The notes under the pieces were generated by a model. The model had not been told where the DNA came from and did not search any database. It worked only from the letters and a program-made list of their open reading frames with translations. Shown one piece after another: positions 1-10,621 of a stretch of DNA of 64,000 bases. Source of the DNA: Patella vulgata (taxonomy: Eukaryota > Mollusca > Gastropoda > Patellidae); the NCBI RefSeq assembly GCF_932274485.2, contig NC_065886.2, positions 37,931,501 through 37,995,500 on the forward strand. Reading direction: 5' to 3'. The translations under genes and the position numbers were made by a program. The first letter of the stretch is position 1. Each line of letters opens with the position of its first letter.

Positions 1-59
1 ATTAGAAATTCACAATTCTTGTCTTAGATGAATGAAACATCATATATAATTACTTATAC

Positions 60-182
60 TTTATTATTTTGTCTCCATATATTATATCATATGTATATTT
101 TAATGCATCACAGATAACATATGACATAATTACATGGAATAAAAGTTACTTAAAAGTTTATTTCAGGCGATGTTTCGAAATA
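60..182 (+). repeat. Dispersed repeat fragment
   Basis: Bases 111-177 resemble 31031-31090: both run from a 'taacatatga' block through 'tggaat' to a 'tttcg' block. The family is unknown and the fragment is short. The surrounding sequence shows no gene. Confidence 0.35.
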
Positions 183-221
183 AACTTCCATATAACTGTT
201 AAATAATAAAATCTTTGGAGG

Positions 222-289
222 GGTTAGTCCCAAAATGACCTAGTCTGTGGACCTCCCTCTCTCTCTCTCTCTCTCTCGCTCTCTCGCTA
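222..289 (+). repeat. SINE-2 tail fragment
   Basis: This is the 3' part of SINE-2 only: 'gttagtcccaaaatgaccta', a damaged 'gtggac' core, then a (CT)n tail. The tRNA-like head is missing. From 290 to 647 I see only AT-rich sequence with no gene. Confidence 0.7.
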
Positions 290-647
290 AATGACTTACA
301 TGTATCACAGAGAACTACATGTATTATATATCATGACAAACTTAAGTCATTCTTTCCTTTTAACTTTTTTTTATTTTCCTGTTTAAAGTATTTTGTTTAA
401 TTCACAGTTAATTTTGTTTTTACACTTTTTTGTGTTTCATTTTTGAAATTTTTATTAATTATAAATATTTTAAACTGAAGTATTACTGTAAGTGAATTAG
501 TTCTGCAGATTATGCTAATCAAATTTCGATTGCAAGTGACAAGGAATGAAGTTACTTGTTGTGGGTTTTCTCTGATTTCCCTGGAGTTCATATATACCTG
601 CATTCATACCGAGATGTTAATATACTGTATATCATACATGTACCTGG

Positions 648-995
648 TTTTTATACGCCCACATTTTCATGTGGACGTATATTGTCATCGCCCCTGCTTG
701 TTCGGCTGCCCACAATTTGTTTGTGGACACTCTACAAGTCACAATTTTTATCCGATTTCAACAAAACGTGAAATATAGGTTTATCTCCCTAAGATCTCGG
801 TTCCTTTCGATATTGGCATGTATTATGGCCCCTGATTGTACGAAAAATCACGTTTTTAGCTTGTGGACACTCTAGAGGTCACAATTTTGATCTGATTTTG
901 ATGAAACTTGAAAAGCACGTTTATAACCCACAGATCTTAGTTCCTTTCGATATTTGCGCATATCAGATCGTAACTTCCTGAATTATGGCCCCTGA
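648..995 (+). mobile_element. Palindrome-headed element, truncated copy
   Basis: It begins with the imperfect palindrome 'acgcccacattttcatgtgg' plus 'acgtata', then the 'gtcacaatttttatccgatt' style units of the family best seen at 4626-6873. The 3' end ('gtgggcgtat' and 'tgcctggcagcc') is absent; the copy stops where a different inverted-repeat element begins. It has no coding capacity. Confidence 0.7.
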
Positions 996-1095
996 CCCCG
1001 AGTTCACAAAGCATTCTCAGACTTAAGTTGAGAATTTGCTCAACTTTCAATTACTGTTTATGAGAAATATCTTTGATCCATAAACACAAAACAAC
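996..1095 (+). mobile_element. Partial MITE, 'CCCC(A/G)AGTTCACAAAGC' family
   Basis: About 90 bases match the left part of the complete element at 38903-39068. The opposite terminal repeat was not found, so the copy is truncated or strongly diverged. Confidence 0.65.
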
Positions 1096-1717
1096 TCCAT
1101 ATATAACAAAAACTTTAAAGAATAGACAATATCATCTATTTATCATTATATTTTAACAATGATATCAGTCCAAGAATGCTAGAAACTTGTATGATTGATA
1201 TTTTTATTGAGAGAACCAGCAAAACTGATAATTTTAGGTTACATTATGTGTTTAGTTTTGTCTATGAAATTGTATTGACAAAAAGTAAGATATAAACTGA
1301 TGTTTGAGCCATCAGATTGAACATTTCCTTCCATAAACTCTCTTGGTTTCTGATGTTGCTTAATCATCATAAAAACTATCAAATGCCAGGATGAGAAAAA
1401 AGTTTCCTATATATTTACAAATATTGCAAATGCTTATTTTGATATTTATAGATATGCCTATTGCTTGTGCTTTTTTTTTTGATATTTACAGATATTTATT
1501 GTGTGTGCTTTTTTTTATATTTTGGCTATCATTTCATGATGGGGGGGGGGGGGGGTGCTGACCAATATGGGGTCTGTGGTAGTTGCACGATCACAGTTTA
1601 CTTTAAAGTTTAAAATATCAATTATTTTTTGGTGAATACAAGAAATGAATTTAATTTAGAGCATTATTACTTCCATATATGTTATATCTAAATAAGAATA
1701 TTGTATTTATTTTGTAG
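1096..1717. other. Intron sequence, no gene seen
   Basis: AT-rich sequence leading to the MGAT4 splice acceptor at 1716-1717. A run of 15 G lies at 1541-1555. No exon was recognised; the preceding MGAT4 coding exon must lie left of the window. Confidence 0.5.
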
Positions 1718-1832
1718 CTAGAAGACGATGTTATCAGTAAATCTGGTTATTTATCAATCATCAAATCATTTACCTATCAACAGAAAGATAACACATGGCT
1801 TTTATTAGAGTTCTCTACCCTTGGTTTTATAG
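1718..1832 (+). CDS. MGAT4: MGAT4 exon with the EDD metal-site motif
   Basis: Acceptor 'ttttgtag' and donor 'gtatgt'. Reads [18 protein letters not shown] onward for 38 codons plus one base. Vertebrate MGAT4 also has LEDD here, so the left boundary is well supported. Confidence 0.92.
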
Positions 1833-4800
1833 GTATGTATTATTATTACGGGTTGGTTGGGTGGCCAAATAGTTTAATGTGTGAACATGATATTATAAGG
1901 TCTGTCATTGAGTCTACTGGCGTGGTTTAGATGACCCACTTGTACGTGACAAGGAGTAGGGACGGCTGTCCAACCTTCTTGGTTTTCTCTGGATACTATG
2001 GTTTCTTCCCACTGCAAAAAACACATACACACAAACAAATTATTAAAATAGAATTAAATCATATGTTAGTCCTAAAATGACCTTGTCTGTGTCCAGTAGA
2101 CATTAACCCCATTTCTCTCTCTCCCTAACTCCCCAAGTAAAGTGCTCATGTGCTCTTTACAAAATACACACGTAAACTAAAATGTGTGTGCAGACATTGA
2201 AATCAACTTAAAAAATTTCAAAATTCATTAATAGACATTCATTACCAATCGATTTTGAACCACATTAAAATTTCACTGTTTTGTTATGTAATAAAAAGTA
2301 CATATGCCTTGTACGGGAGAAAAATTGTTTTCAAATACTTCTTAGATAATCATAACAATCTCTTACACATTTGCATTCATACCAGTGGTATGCAAATTAT
2401 ATAGGTAATTATGAAAGTATGTTAAATGTCCCATGTATGATGTATAACAAAACAATGACCATCATTTAGTACCATCATTTTTATATGTCCAAATTTTTCT
2501 GTGGACGTATTGTGTTGTCGCCACTGAAAGTATGCTAAATGTCCAATGTATGACAATGACCATGATTTAGTACCATCATTTTTATACGCCAAATTTTTCT
2601 GAGGACGTATATTGTCGCCACCCCTGTCTGTCTGTCCACAATTTGTTTGTGGACAGTCTACAGGTCACAATTTTTACCTGATTTTAAAGAAATTGGAAAT
2701 ATAGGTTTATCTCCCAAAGATCTACGTTCCTTTCAATATTCGCATGTATCGGATGTGTAATTTCCTTGCAGCAAATGGTGTAAAAGTATGTAATACCAAG
2801 GTTGTGGCCCTCTAAAAGTCTCAATTTTTAATCGATTTAATGAAACTTGAAACATATGTTTATAACCCAAAGATCTTGGTTCCTTTCAATATTCATGCAT
2901 ATCAGACCATAACTTTCTGGATTATCTTGCATTATTTTGATTGTACAAAAAAAATCACATTTCTTTGAGCTCATTCTCCATCCATCTCTTGCAAAATGTG
3001 GGTGTATCTTGCATGGCAACCACTTGTTAGAATTAAAATTTAGAAATATTTTATTCGAAATCACTAACTGCACATTATCCTTGCACTAAAAACCAATATT
3101 TTACTTTTGTACAGGTAAATTATTCCGATCAGCTGATTTACCAACTGTGGTCGAGTTCTTTTTAATGTTTTATTCTGATAAGCCCATTGATTGGTTACTC
3201 GATCATCTTATAACAGTTAAAGTTTGTAATCCAGAGAAAAATCAGGTTAGTCTCTTATTTCTCTCTCAACAACTGAGTTTTACAACATCTAGCCGTTGCT
3301 AGATTATTCAGAAATTCCCGAACTTATAGGTATGTTATCTCCCTTTACCGCAGACACGTGAACAATAGCGTTCGATCAGAAGTCATGACACAAACACACT
3401 CAAGTCAAATCAAATATATCGACCTCCACGGAAATCTTGACATTGAACAAACCTTCAACTTTGCAACTCAATTATCACAGGTATACATTCTAGCTGGAAA
3501 GTGCGAGACTTTGGTATTCATGATGATTTTTCTATCAAGCAATCTGAGAGGTCCCCAGCTGGGTCAGTAGCCAATCGATATTAGTGACGAAATACGCAGG
3601 ATATATGTGAAGGGCTTGATAAGATGTACGGAGTTAAAGGAGATCTAGCCTTCTACATGTATTGAAGATGACTCTGACTATGCTTTTATTCTCAAATTTC
3701 CAAAATTGTACATTTTGTGGCAGACAAAACTTCCTTCAGCAATACTTATTGTATTATATATTAAATACCAAGATGTTAAAGTTACAATTTCACATTTGCA
3801 AAGAAAGTCAAAACATCATTATTTCTATGTCTTTTGCTCAATAGGCTGTCAACTCACTATTGTTATACGATCATAGGTTATCTTTCTCACACTTAAAAAT
3901 CTTCACAGCAGAAACAATAACACAATTACCTCCCTTGTTTTCCTATTCCCCACCATGGAATGTAGCTATCTTCAAATGTTTGAATTTGAAGTTGAAAATG
4001 ATATTTTTGCCAATTTCTTAACTGGCAATAGTGAATTATAGGATTAATAGGATTATTCTTTAACAAGGTAGGACTGTTTATAGATACCATCTATAGATAC
4101 CATCTATTTTAGGTCTTTATTTTAATGCATTTTAAAAATATAACTTAAAAATATGAAATTGTAACTTTAAGCAATGACTGGTTAAAATATGACACAGAGT
4201 AAACTTAGCCATTTTGTATGCCCACATTGACATGTCATATTGTCATTACCAATGTCAGTTGATACGTCCTTATGTCCACCATACACAATTGCTTCTACTA
4301 AACTTGTGCAGTCCTTTCGCTTATGAGATGAAGGTTATTGAATTTCAATGATTTCCAATAATTATTGTCAAAAGTTATTATGGCTCTTGATCACTTAAAA
4401 AAATCTTTATCCAATTGACTTCAAATTTATACACAGTATTGCTCTTTAAATCATCCGTCTTCATTAGCTAGTCGGAGCAAAACAGTAGGACGTTAAACCC
4501 CATATCATTTCATTTCATTTCTTTAAAACATAACTCCCAATAACCCAAATGGCTAGATTTCATCTGATTGCCGGTACATGTTTTGTTTATATTAGCTCTA
4601 GGAAGAACTAGAAGCCTATTGATTTTTTATACGCCCACATTTTCATGTGGTGGACGTATATTGTCGTCGCCCCTGTCCGTCCGTCCATCCACAATTGTTT
4701 GTGAACAGTCTACAGGTCACAATTTTTATCCGATTTCAATGAAACTTGAAATATAGGTTTATCACCCTAAGATCTCGGTTCCTTTCGATATTGGCATCTA

Positions 4801-7800
4801 TCGGATCGCAACTTCATGGATTATGGCCCCTGATTGTACGAAAAATCACGTTTTTGGCTTGTGAACACTGTAGAGGTCACAATTTTTATCCGATTTTGTT
4901 GAAACTTGAAATGTAAGTTTATAACCCAAAGATCTCGGTTCCTTTCGATATTCGCGCATATCGGACGGTAACTTCCTGAATTATGGCCCCTGATTGTACG
5001 TAAAAACGCGTTTTTTTGCTTGTGGACCCTATAAAGGTCATAATTTTTATCCGATTTAAAAAACCGTATTATTATATCGCCCCAAAATTGACAGACAAAA
5101 TGGCTGCCGTTCGTTCTCAAATAGCGTAAAAATATGGTATATCAAGGTTGTGGACCCTATAGAGGTCACAATTTTTATCCGATTTTGTTGAAACTTGAAA
5201 TGTAAGTTTATAACACAAAGATCTCAGTTCCTTTCGATATATGCGCATATCGAATTGTAATTTCCTGAATTATGGCCCTTGATTGTAGGAAAAATCACTT
5301 TCTTGTTAGCTTGTTCTCTATCCATCTCTCGAAAATGAGGGCGTATCCTGCCTGGCAGCCGCTGGTTATCCGATTTTGTTGAAACTTGAAATGTAAGTTT
5401 ATAACACAAAGATCTTGGTTCCTTTCGATATTCGCGCATATCGGACCGTAACTCCATGAATTATGGCCCCTGATTTTACGCAAAAACGTGTTTTTTGGCT
5501 TGTGGACCCTATAGAGGTCATAATTTTTATCCGATTTAAAAAACCGTGCTAATATATCACCCTTACAACATAAGGACGGCTGAGTTTGAATTTTGTGAAA
5601 ATCGGCCCAAAACTGACAGACAAAATGGCCGCCGGTTGTTCTCAAATAACGTAAAAATATGGTATACCAAGGTTGTGGACCCTACAGAGGTCACAATTTT
5701 TATCCGATTTTGTTGAAACTTGAAATGTAAGTTTATAACCCAAAGATCTCGGTTCCTTTCGATATTCGCGCATATCGGACTGTAACTTCCTGAATTATAG
5801 CCCCTGATTGTACGAAAAATCACGTTTTTAGCTTGTGGACCCTATAGAGGTCATAATTTTTATCCGATTTAAAAAAACATATTATTATATCACCGTTACA
5901 CCCTAAGGAAGACTGAGTTCGAATTTCGTGAAAATTGGCCCAAAACTGACAGACAAAATGGTCGCCCCTCGTTCTCAAATAGCGTAAAAATACGGTATAT
6001 CAAGGTTGTGGACACTACAGAGGTCACAATTTTTATCCGATTTTGTTGAAACTTGAAATGTAAGTTTATAACCCAAAGATCTCGGTTCCTTTCAATATTT
6101 GCGCATATGGGACCGTAACTTCCTGAATTATGGCCACTGATTCTACTAAAAATCATGTTTTTAGCTTGTGGACCCTATAGAGGTCATAATTATTATCCGA
6201 TTTAAAAAATCATATTATTATATCACCGTTACACCCTAAGGACGACTGAGTTCGAATTTCGTGAAAATCGGTCAAAAACTGACAGATAAAATGGCCGCCC
6301 TTCGTTCTCAAATAGCGTAAAAATATGGTATATCAGAGGTTCCAATTTTTATCCGATTTTGTTGAAACTTGAAATGTAAGTTTATAACCCAAAGATCTTG
6401 GTTCCTTTCGATATTCGCGCATATCGGCCATAAATTACTGAATTATGGCCCCTGATTGTACGAAAAATCACGTTTTTAGCTTGTGGACCCTAAAGAGGTC
6501 ATGATTTTTATCCGATTTAAAAAAACGTATTATTATATCACCATTACACCCTAAGGAAGACTGAGTTCAAATTTCGTGAAAATCGGCCCAAAACTGACAG
6601 ACAAAATGGCCGCCCCTCGTTCTCAAATTGCGTAAAAATATGGTATATCAAGGTTGTGGACCCTATAGAGGTCACAATTTTTATCCGATTTTGTTGAAAC
6701 TTGAAATGTAAGTTTATAACTCAAAGATCTTGTATCCTTTCGATATTTGCGCATATCGAATTGTAATTTCCTGAATTATGGCCCTTGATTGTAGGAAAAA
6801 TCATTTTCTTGTTAGCTTGTTTTCTATCCACCTCTCGAAAATGTGGGAGTATCCTGCCTGGCAGCCGCTGGTTATTATATCTCATATACTACATGGTTTG
6901 TTGCTCAAACAACTTTAATGCTGTGGGTGCACCAGATGGAGTTCATATACTGAAACCATTTGCCATTATTGAATTTTGATTTAAGTTGCCCCTCCTTTTA
7001 TTGTCTCTGTTGGTAATTCCTATACTTTAAATTTGTTAAAGGCCCATTGTTCACGAATGAAGCTTGGAATGAGAAAAAGATTTAAACCGTCTTTATTTCA
7101 ACATATTGGTCTGAAATCATCTCTAGATGGTAAAATACAGAAATTAAAGGTAAAAATATTTACGTATGTTTATGTTGCCGAGACATTTCTGAAGTCATTC
7201 TGTCATTGAATTTTTTCGGACAATTTCTAATTGCTACACTTCTTGATGTACTCAAATTGATTATTTAGCATTAAATTAGAAAAAAAAAAAATAATAAAAT
7301 ATCAGCGGTTGATAATCTCGGAGCATGGATTCAATCAGATTAAAATAGGCACATCAAAAGATTTTAAAGAGCACTAATAACTGGTGCTGGCTTATCTTAT
7401 CTGCAGAATGTTGCAAAATTTTAAATTGGACCACCCAATTTTCACCATTTTTTGGGCGACATCCCAAAGATTGTTCCGCATCCCATAGACGGACGATGAT
7501 TCAGTTGCTCTTGTAGAATTTGGAAGATTTTATTAGAATATAGACCATGCTCGCTTCCCACGTGGAATCGCAAAATGTGACCACCAGGGGAACGCATCCC
7601 CCAGGTAGAAAACCAAGGATTTAGACATTTTAACTTGCACAATATTTTAGTTTGCAAGGGATTTAGAATATCTTAAAGGAAATTGACCTCACTCTTGGCC
7701 TTGTGTGATTTTTTTGATTTTTTTTTTTAGGATCGAGCATTTGGTAAAAATGGATTATATCGAGCCCACATAAACCCTCCAGCTAAATTAGCAACTTCTT

Positions 7801-9067
7801 TGAAAACTTACCAGACTTATACGCTAGCTAAGGCTTATGTTGGAGAGACATTCTTTTGGTCAATTGCACCTACTGAAGGTGACATCATAGACATTATACT
7901 GTCTCCACCTATATATTTAGACAAGTAAGATATTTTATTGATTTCCTGGAGTCATCGTTGCAGATTATTTGTTTATGTACCCCATTTACAGTAGGGGGGT
8001 TGGATGGCCGAATGGTTAGCGCATGTGGGCTGCATCATAAGGTCTGTCATTGAGTCAGCTGGCGTGGTTTCAATTCACCGGTTGTACATGACCAGACCTA
8101 GTCATTTGGATGGCATGAAAAACGGGGGTGGAGTGCACGCATTGGCATGCACGTAAAAGAACACTTAACAGTTGAAATTCGAAATAAGAATCCACTGTTC
8201 CGTCATAACACACTATGGCGTATTCATATTGTGATTGGTTAGCTGGCATGAGCGCATTATAGGAACATTCATCATGAAGAACGAATTATTGGAATTGGTC
8301 ATGGTTATAATTAAATAATGATTTGAATTAATTGATTTTTCTAGAATATTATTTCGAACTGGGAGTGAGACACACTTAGATGATCGTTTAAGAGATGCCT
8401 CGGTACAGATTCAATTCGAAGATGAGTTTGATGGCCGGGTTGACTCAAGTCTTCCAATTAAGGCTGGGGATCGGGTTCCAGCACAAGGATTCACCATTAT
8501 TGCCTTATTTGATAAAAATGGTCTTGGGGAGAGAACTCTTCCTTCATCTACGGGTAAAATAAAAACTGTTCGAATTCATTGTCATAGCAACAGTGATAAT
8601 TGGCTTGTGGTAAGCGAGGTAAGTTTTATTTTTAATTTTGTTTGATCTTGAGCCTGGGTTCCAACTCGACTGTATATGTTATAACTGATGGCAATCAGAG
8701 ACTTTGAGCTTTTAACTATTTGATAATATATAAAAAAAATTCAAATGACTGAAGAGTACTATATAAAGTTTACATGAGGTGTCATTCTGTTGCTGTTTTA
8801 AATAAAACATGAAAGTAATCAAAATTCTAAAATCAAAACTTGTTTAAATGAAATTTATCTTTGTGAGCACTAATATTTATTCAAGTATTCTTATGTGAAT
8901 TAATATTTTATTTTGTGTGCATTAATCTTTTATTTTGTGTGCATTAACATTTTATCTTGTATTTTTATGTGCATTATTAATTTATCTTGCATTTTTGTGT
9001 GTATTTATATTTTATCTTGTATTTTTTTCAGATTATGATAAAGCCACGAGAAGTAGTTAAAGTGTAA
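1718..9067 (+). CDS. MGAT4: MGAT4A/B-type alpha-1,3-mannosyl-glycoprotein 4-beta-N-acetylglucosaminyltransferase, 3' part
   Basis: Six exons, 1718-1832, 3115-3245, 7042-7149, 7731-7924, 8345-8618 and 9032-9067, join in phase to 858 nt (285 residues plus stop). The product is a Golgi type II membrane enzyme that transfers GlcNAc from UDP-GlcNAc to the alpha-1,3 mannose arm of N-glycans, starting the beta-1,4 branch. Seen: the piece opens with LEDD, the acidic metal-site signature, followed by '[16 protein letters not shown]', 'VKVCNPEK', '[11 protein letters not shown]' and 'NPPA', all recalled as conserved in vertebrate MGAT4A and MGAT4B. The last ~130 residues correspond to the C-terminal lectin-like domain known in MGAT4A. 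The N-terminal anchor and the first half of the catalytic domain are outside the window. The family call is firm; A versus B cannot be set and may not apply if the gene predates the vertebrate duplication. All introns are GT-AG. Confidence 0.93.
1851..2126 (+). mobile_element. SINE-2, near full length, intronic
   Basis: tRNA-like head ('gggtggccaaatagttt', 'aaggtctgtcattgagtc'), body ('acaaggagtagg', 'tgtccaacct'), then 'tgttagtcctaaaatgacct' and a CT-rich tail. It lies 18 bases after an MGAT4 exon, in sense. Confidence 0.85.
2127..2579. other. Intron sequence with a 5' element duplication
   Basis: No gene. Around 2412-2600 a ~110-bp segment ('gaaagtatg', 'tttagtaccatcattttta') occurs twice in tandem, each copy ending in a palindromic element start; the first of these has decayed. 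Confidence 0.55.
2580..3030 (+). mobile_element. Palindrome-headed element, short complete copy
   Basis: Starts 'tttttatacgcc', followed by 'gaggacgtatattgtcgcc' and CTGT repeats, carries two unit-like segments ('gatctacgttcctttcaata' type), and ends 'aatgtgggtgtatcttgc' plus 'atggcaac'. It has both ends of the family but almost no tandem expansion. It ends about 85 bases before an MGAT4 exon. Confidence 0.75.
3115..3245 (+). CDS. MGAT4: MGAT4 exon, catalytic domain
   Basis: Acceptor 'ttgtacag', donor 'gttagt'. Reads (G)[19 protein letters not shown] and then [10 protein letters not shown] and CNPEKNQ. The catalytic core is very close to the vertebrate enzyme. It starts after one carried base and ends in phase 0. 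Confidence 0.94.
3246..3770. other. Intron sequence, no gene seen
   Basis: Short open frames here have no recognisable domain, and no splice-bounded coding segment was found. Confidence 0.5.
3774..4172 (+). mobile_element. MITE, TTAAAG/CTTTAA inverted-repeat family, copy 1
   Basis: Left end 'gttaaagttacaatttcac' pairs with right end 'tgaaattgtaactttaag'. The inner ~280 bases match 49313-49648 in reverse complement. About 70 extra bases near 4083-4140 include a doubled 'ataccatctat'. No coding capacity. Confidence 0.75.
4216..4455 (+). repeat. Diverged palindrome-headed element fragment
   Basis: 'tatgcccacattgacatgtc' and 'attgtcatta' resemble the head of the family at 4626, followed by 'aacttgtgcagtc' and 'cttatgagatgaagg' sequence not shared with the other copies. 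Probably a related but different subfamily. Confidence 0.4.
4456..4521 (+). mobile_element. SINE-1 tail fragment
   Basis: The last ~65 bases of SINE-1: 'cgtcttcattagctagtcgg', 'aacagtaggacgttaaaccc', then repeats of 'atttc'. Confidence 0.8.
4626..6873 (+). mobile_element. Palindrome-headed element with ~330-bp tandem core
   Basis: Starts 'tttttatacgcccacatttt', 'catgtggtggacgtatattg', 'tcgtcgcccctgtccgtccg' and ends 'aaatgtgggagtatcctgcc' plus 'tggcagccgctgg'. The core is a composite unit of about 330 bp; the 'cttgtggaccctatagaggt' motif recurs near 5500, 5834, 6166 and 6478. Units contain 'gatctcggttcctttcgata', 'gaattatggcccctgatt' and 'aaaactgacagacaaaatgg'. An internal copy of the 3' end sits at 5331-5367. 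Open frames on the reverse strand come from the repeat and resemble no protein I know. The architecture recalls tandem-core non-autonomous mollusc elements related to Helitrons, but no Helitron terminus was proven. It lies in the largest MGAT4 intron. Confidence 0.8.
7042..7149 (+). CDS. MGAT4: MGAT4 exon, [11 protein letters not shown] segment
   Basis: Acceptor 'ttgttaaag', donor 'gtaaaa'. A 36-codon exon in phase 0 at both ends, reading [20 protein letters not shown] and then [16 protein letters not shown]. Strongly conserved in the family. Confidence 0.93.
7150..7730. other. Intron sequence, no gene seen
   Basis: AT-rich intron ending in a long polypyrimidine tract and 'tttag' at 7730. 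A 71-codon reverse frame at 7442-7657 has no recognisable content. Confidence 0.5.
7731..7924 (+). CDS. MGAT4: MGAT4 exon, NPPA segment
   Basis: Acceptor 'ttttttttag', donor 'gtaaga'. Reads [20 protein letters not shown], then the '[20 protein letters not shown]' block, crossing from the catalytic domain to the C-terminal domain. Ends with two carried bases. Confidence 0.94.
7999..8225 (+). mobile_element. Chimeric SINE: SINE-2 head joined to SINE-1 body
   Basis: 7999-8092 is a SINE-2 head ('ttggatggccgaatggttag', 'aaggtctgtcattgagtc', 'ggttgtacatgacc'). From about 8098 the sequence is SINE-1 body ('atttggatggcatgaaaaac', 'attggcatgcacgtaaaaga', 'cacactatggcgtatt'). The shared tail is missing. 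It ends about 120 bases before an MGAT4 exon. Confidence 0.75.
8345..8618 (+). CDS. MGAT4: MGAT4 exon, C-terminal lectin-like domain
   Basis: Acceptor 'ttttctag', donor 'gtaagt'. Reads (K)[19 protein letters not shown] and ends near NWLVVSE. '[11 protein letters not shown]' and the terminal 'WLVVSEI' match the C-terminal domain layout of MGAT4A/B. The middle is more diverged than the catalytic exons, as expected for this domain. Confidence 0.92.
9032..9067 (+). CDS. MGAT4: MGAT4 terminal exon
   Basis: Acceptor 'atttttttcag'. Reads [11 protein letters not shown] then TAA at 9065-9067. The 3'UTR length is unknown; AATAAA at 10295-10300 is the first plausible poly(A) signal I noticed, but many others follow. 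Confidence 0.88.
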   Translation: MMIKPREVVKV

Positions 9068-9293
9068 TAGGTGTATTTATTTAGGACCATGGTGCTTTTT
9101 ACAAGACATTTTTATTGTTTTATCCAAATGTCCAGACCGAAGACATCTGTTAAAAATAGCCTTTTGTTATCAGCTTTTGGTATTAAATATTTTCATGGTT
9201 AATACCAGGAAATTTACAATTGAAACTTACATTATTTTGATATTTTCTAGACTACAATAATTATACTCTGCCTGTATTTGTTTTATAGAAGTT

Positions 9294-9570
9294 TTTAATT
9301 TATTGAATTGCCGATAATTGTGTAATAACTGGGGGAAAAGGGTAATATAGTTCTACTTGTTATTGAGCTTGATATAAAAACTTTGACTTACACAACAACT
9401 ATACATGTACAAATATTTATTTTATGTTTACTGTAGTATACAAAGTGCTACAGTGAGTATAGTACTCTTTTCTAGAGTGCCAAATTTACCGAATTGCCGA
9501 TAATTGTGTAATAACTGGGGAAAAAGGGTAATACAGTTCTACTTGTTATTGAGCTTGATATAAAAACTTT
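9294..9570. repeat. Two near-identical ~85-bp direct copies
   Basis: 'ttgccgataattgtgtaata' through 'gagcttgatataaaaacttt' occurs at about 9305-9383 and again at about 9490-9571. Spacing is 185 bases. This points to a recent segmental duplication just 3' of MGAT4. Confidence 0.8.
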
Positions 9571-9683
9571 ACTGAAAAGTTCACTCAAGCTCACATTATT
9601 AGAGACATGTGGTTGTCCTGGACTCCTGGCATAGACTATAGAATTGGTATAGCCATGAACTGGGAGTAGCATAAAATGGAATT

Positions 9684-9777
9684 GGTTGGCCATCGCCACC
9701 TGGCCTATTGTTACTCTCAGGGCTGAGCTACCCCTATACACCAAATTTCAGACTCAGGACAGCCCTAGTCTAGCTAC
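9684..9777 (-). repeat. Dispersed repeat shared with 60721-60812
   Basis: The reverse complement reads 'actagggctgtcctgagtct', 'gaaatttggtgtataggggt' and later 'aataggccaggtggcgatgg', matching 60721-60812 with few changes. A 90-codon reverse frame across it is a by-product of the repeat. Confidence 0.7.
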
Positions 9778-9782
9778 CAACC

Positions 9783-10620
9783 CTTAACAGACAGACAGAC
9801 AAACGACAGTCACAAATATTAGTTAAGATAAGATTGTAAAACTTTAACAAAAACAACTAACTGCTTTCTACACAGCCTTTGATATATCCCGTTGTATTAA
9901 AGTTGAGGTTCATTTGACAAAATCATGGGCAAAATAAGAGCTGTGGCATACAGACTAGAAGCACAGCACCGAAAATTCTAGTCACAGAACATCAAGTAAT
10001 CATTGTTGAACAATTTTTGAACATAAATCAAATTCAAATCTGAGAAAGTCACTTTTTGGTATAATTAACTAAATAATGTAGAAATTTGGGTGGCCAGACC
10101 TGTGGCTCTACTAAAACACCTCACCCCTTCCCATATCGATAAGTCCTGTACGCCTATGCATACAGACAAGCCATGGAAATAAGACACCTGTCACAGACAA
10201 TGTCAGGCACAAATTCAGGCTTTGTCGATCACAAAACCTCTAGTGCGAGTCATTATGTATGCCACTGATTTATATTTCTATTATTGATATTTATAATAAA
10301 TGTCTGTCATAGAGTTCAAAATGTCAGGTAGTAGTTTATTAGTGTCTGATAGTTTGTAAGGTACAACTGAAAGCGTTATATCCAGGCCTGAATACCAGTA
10401 CCATTGTGTAATCCTGAATCACTGGGTTCCAACATACTGTACTGTTAGGTCAAACAAGGATTTTTTAATTATATTTATAGTTTTAAATTCATCAATCCTG
10501 TTTCATATAAAGGTTAACATGCTTTTGTTAGAACTTTTATATGGTTTCTGTGCTACATGTAAATCTTGATATTTGAAGGGGAATATTTCATTGATATGAA
10601 AATTTCTCCATTATTTTGAT
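9783..10620. other. MGAT4 3' flank, no gene seen
   Basis: AT-rich sequence with AATAAA at 10295-10300, a possible MGAT4 polyadenylation signal. Nothing coding was recognised. Confidence 0.4.
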
Positions 10621-10621
10621 A

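Noticed and set aside
4821-6156. Several 77-116 codon reverse-strand frames sharing '[20 protein letters not shown]'
   Set aside because: They repeat with the ~330-bp tandem unit and match no protein I know. Repetition of the DNA explains the repetition of the peptide.
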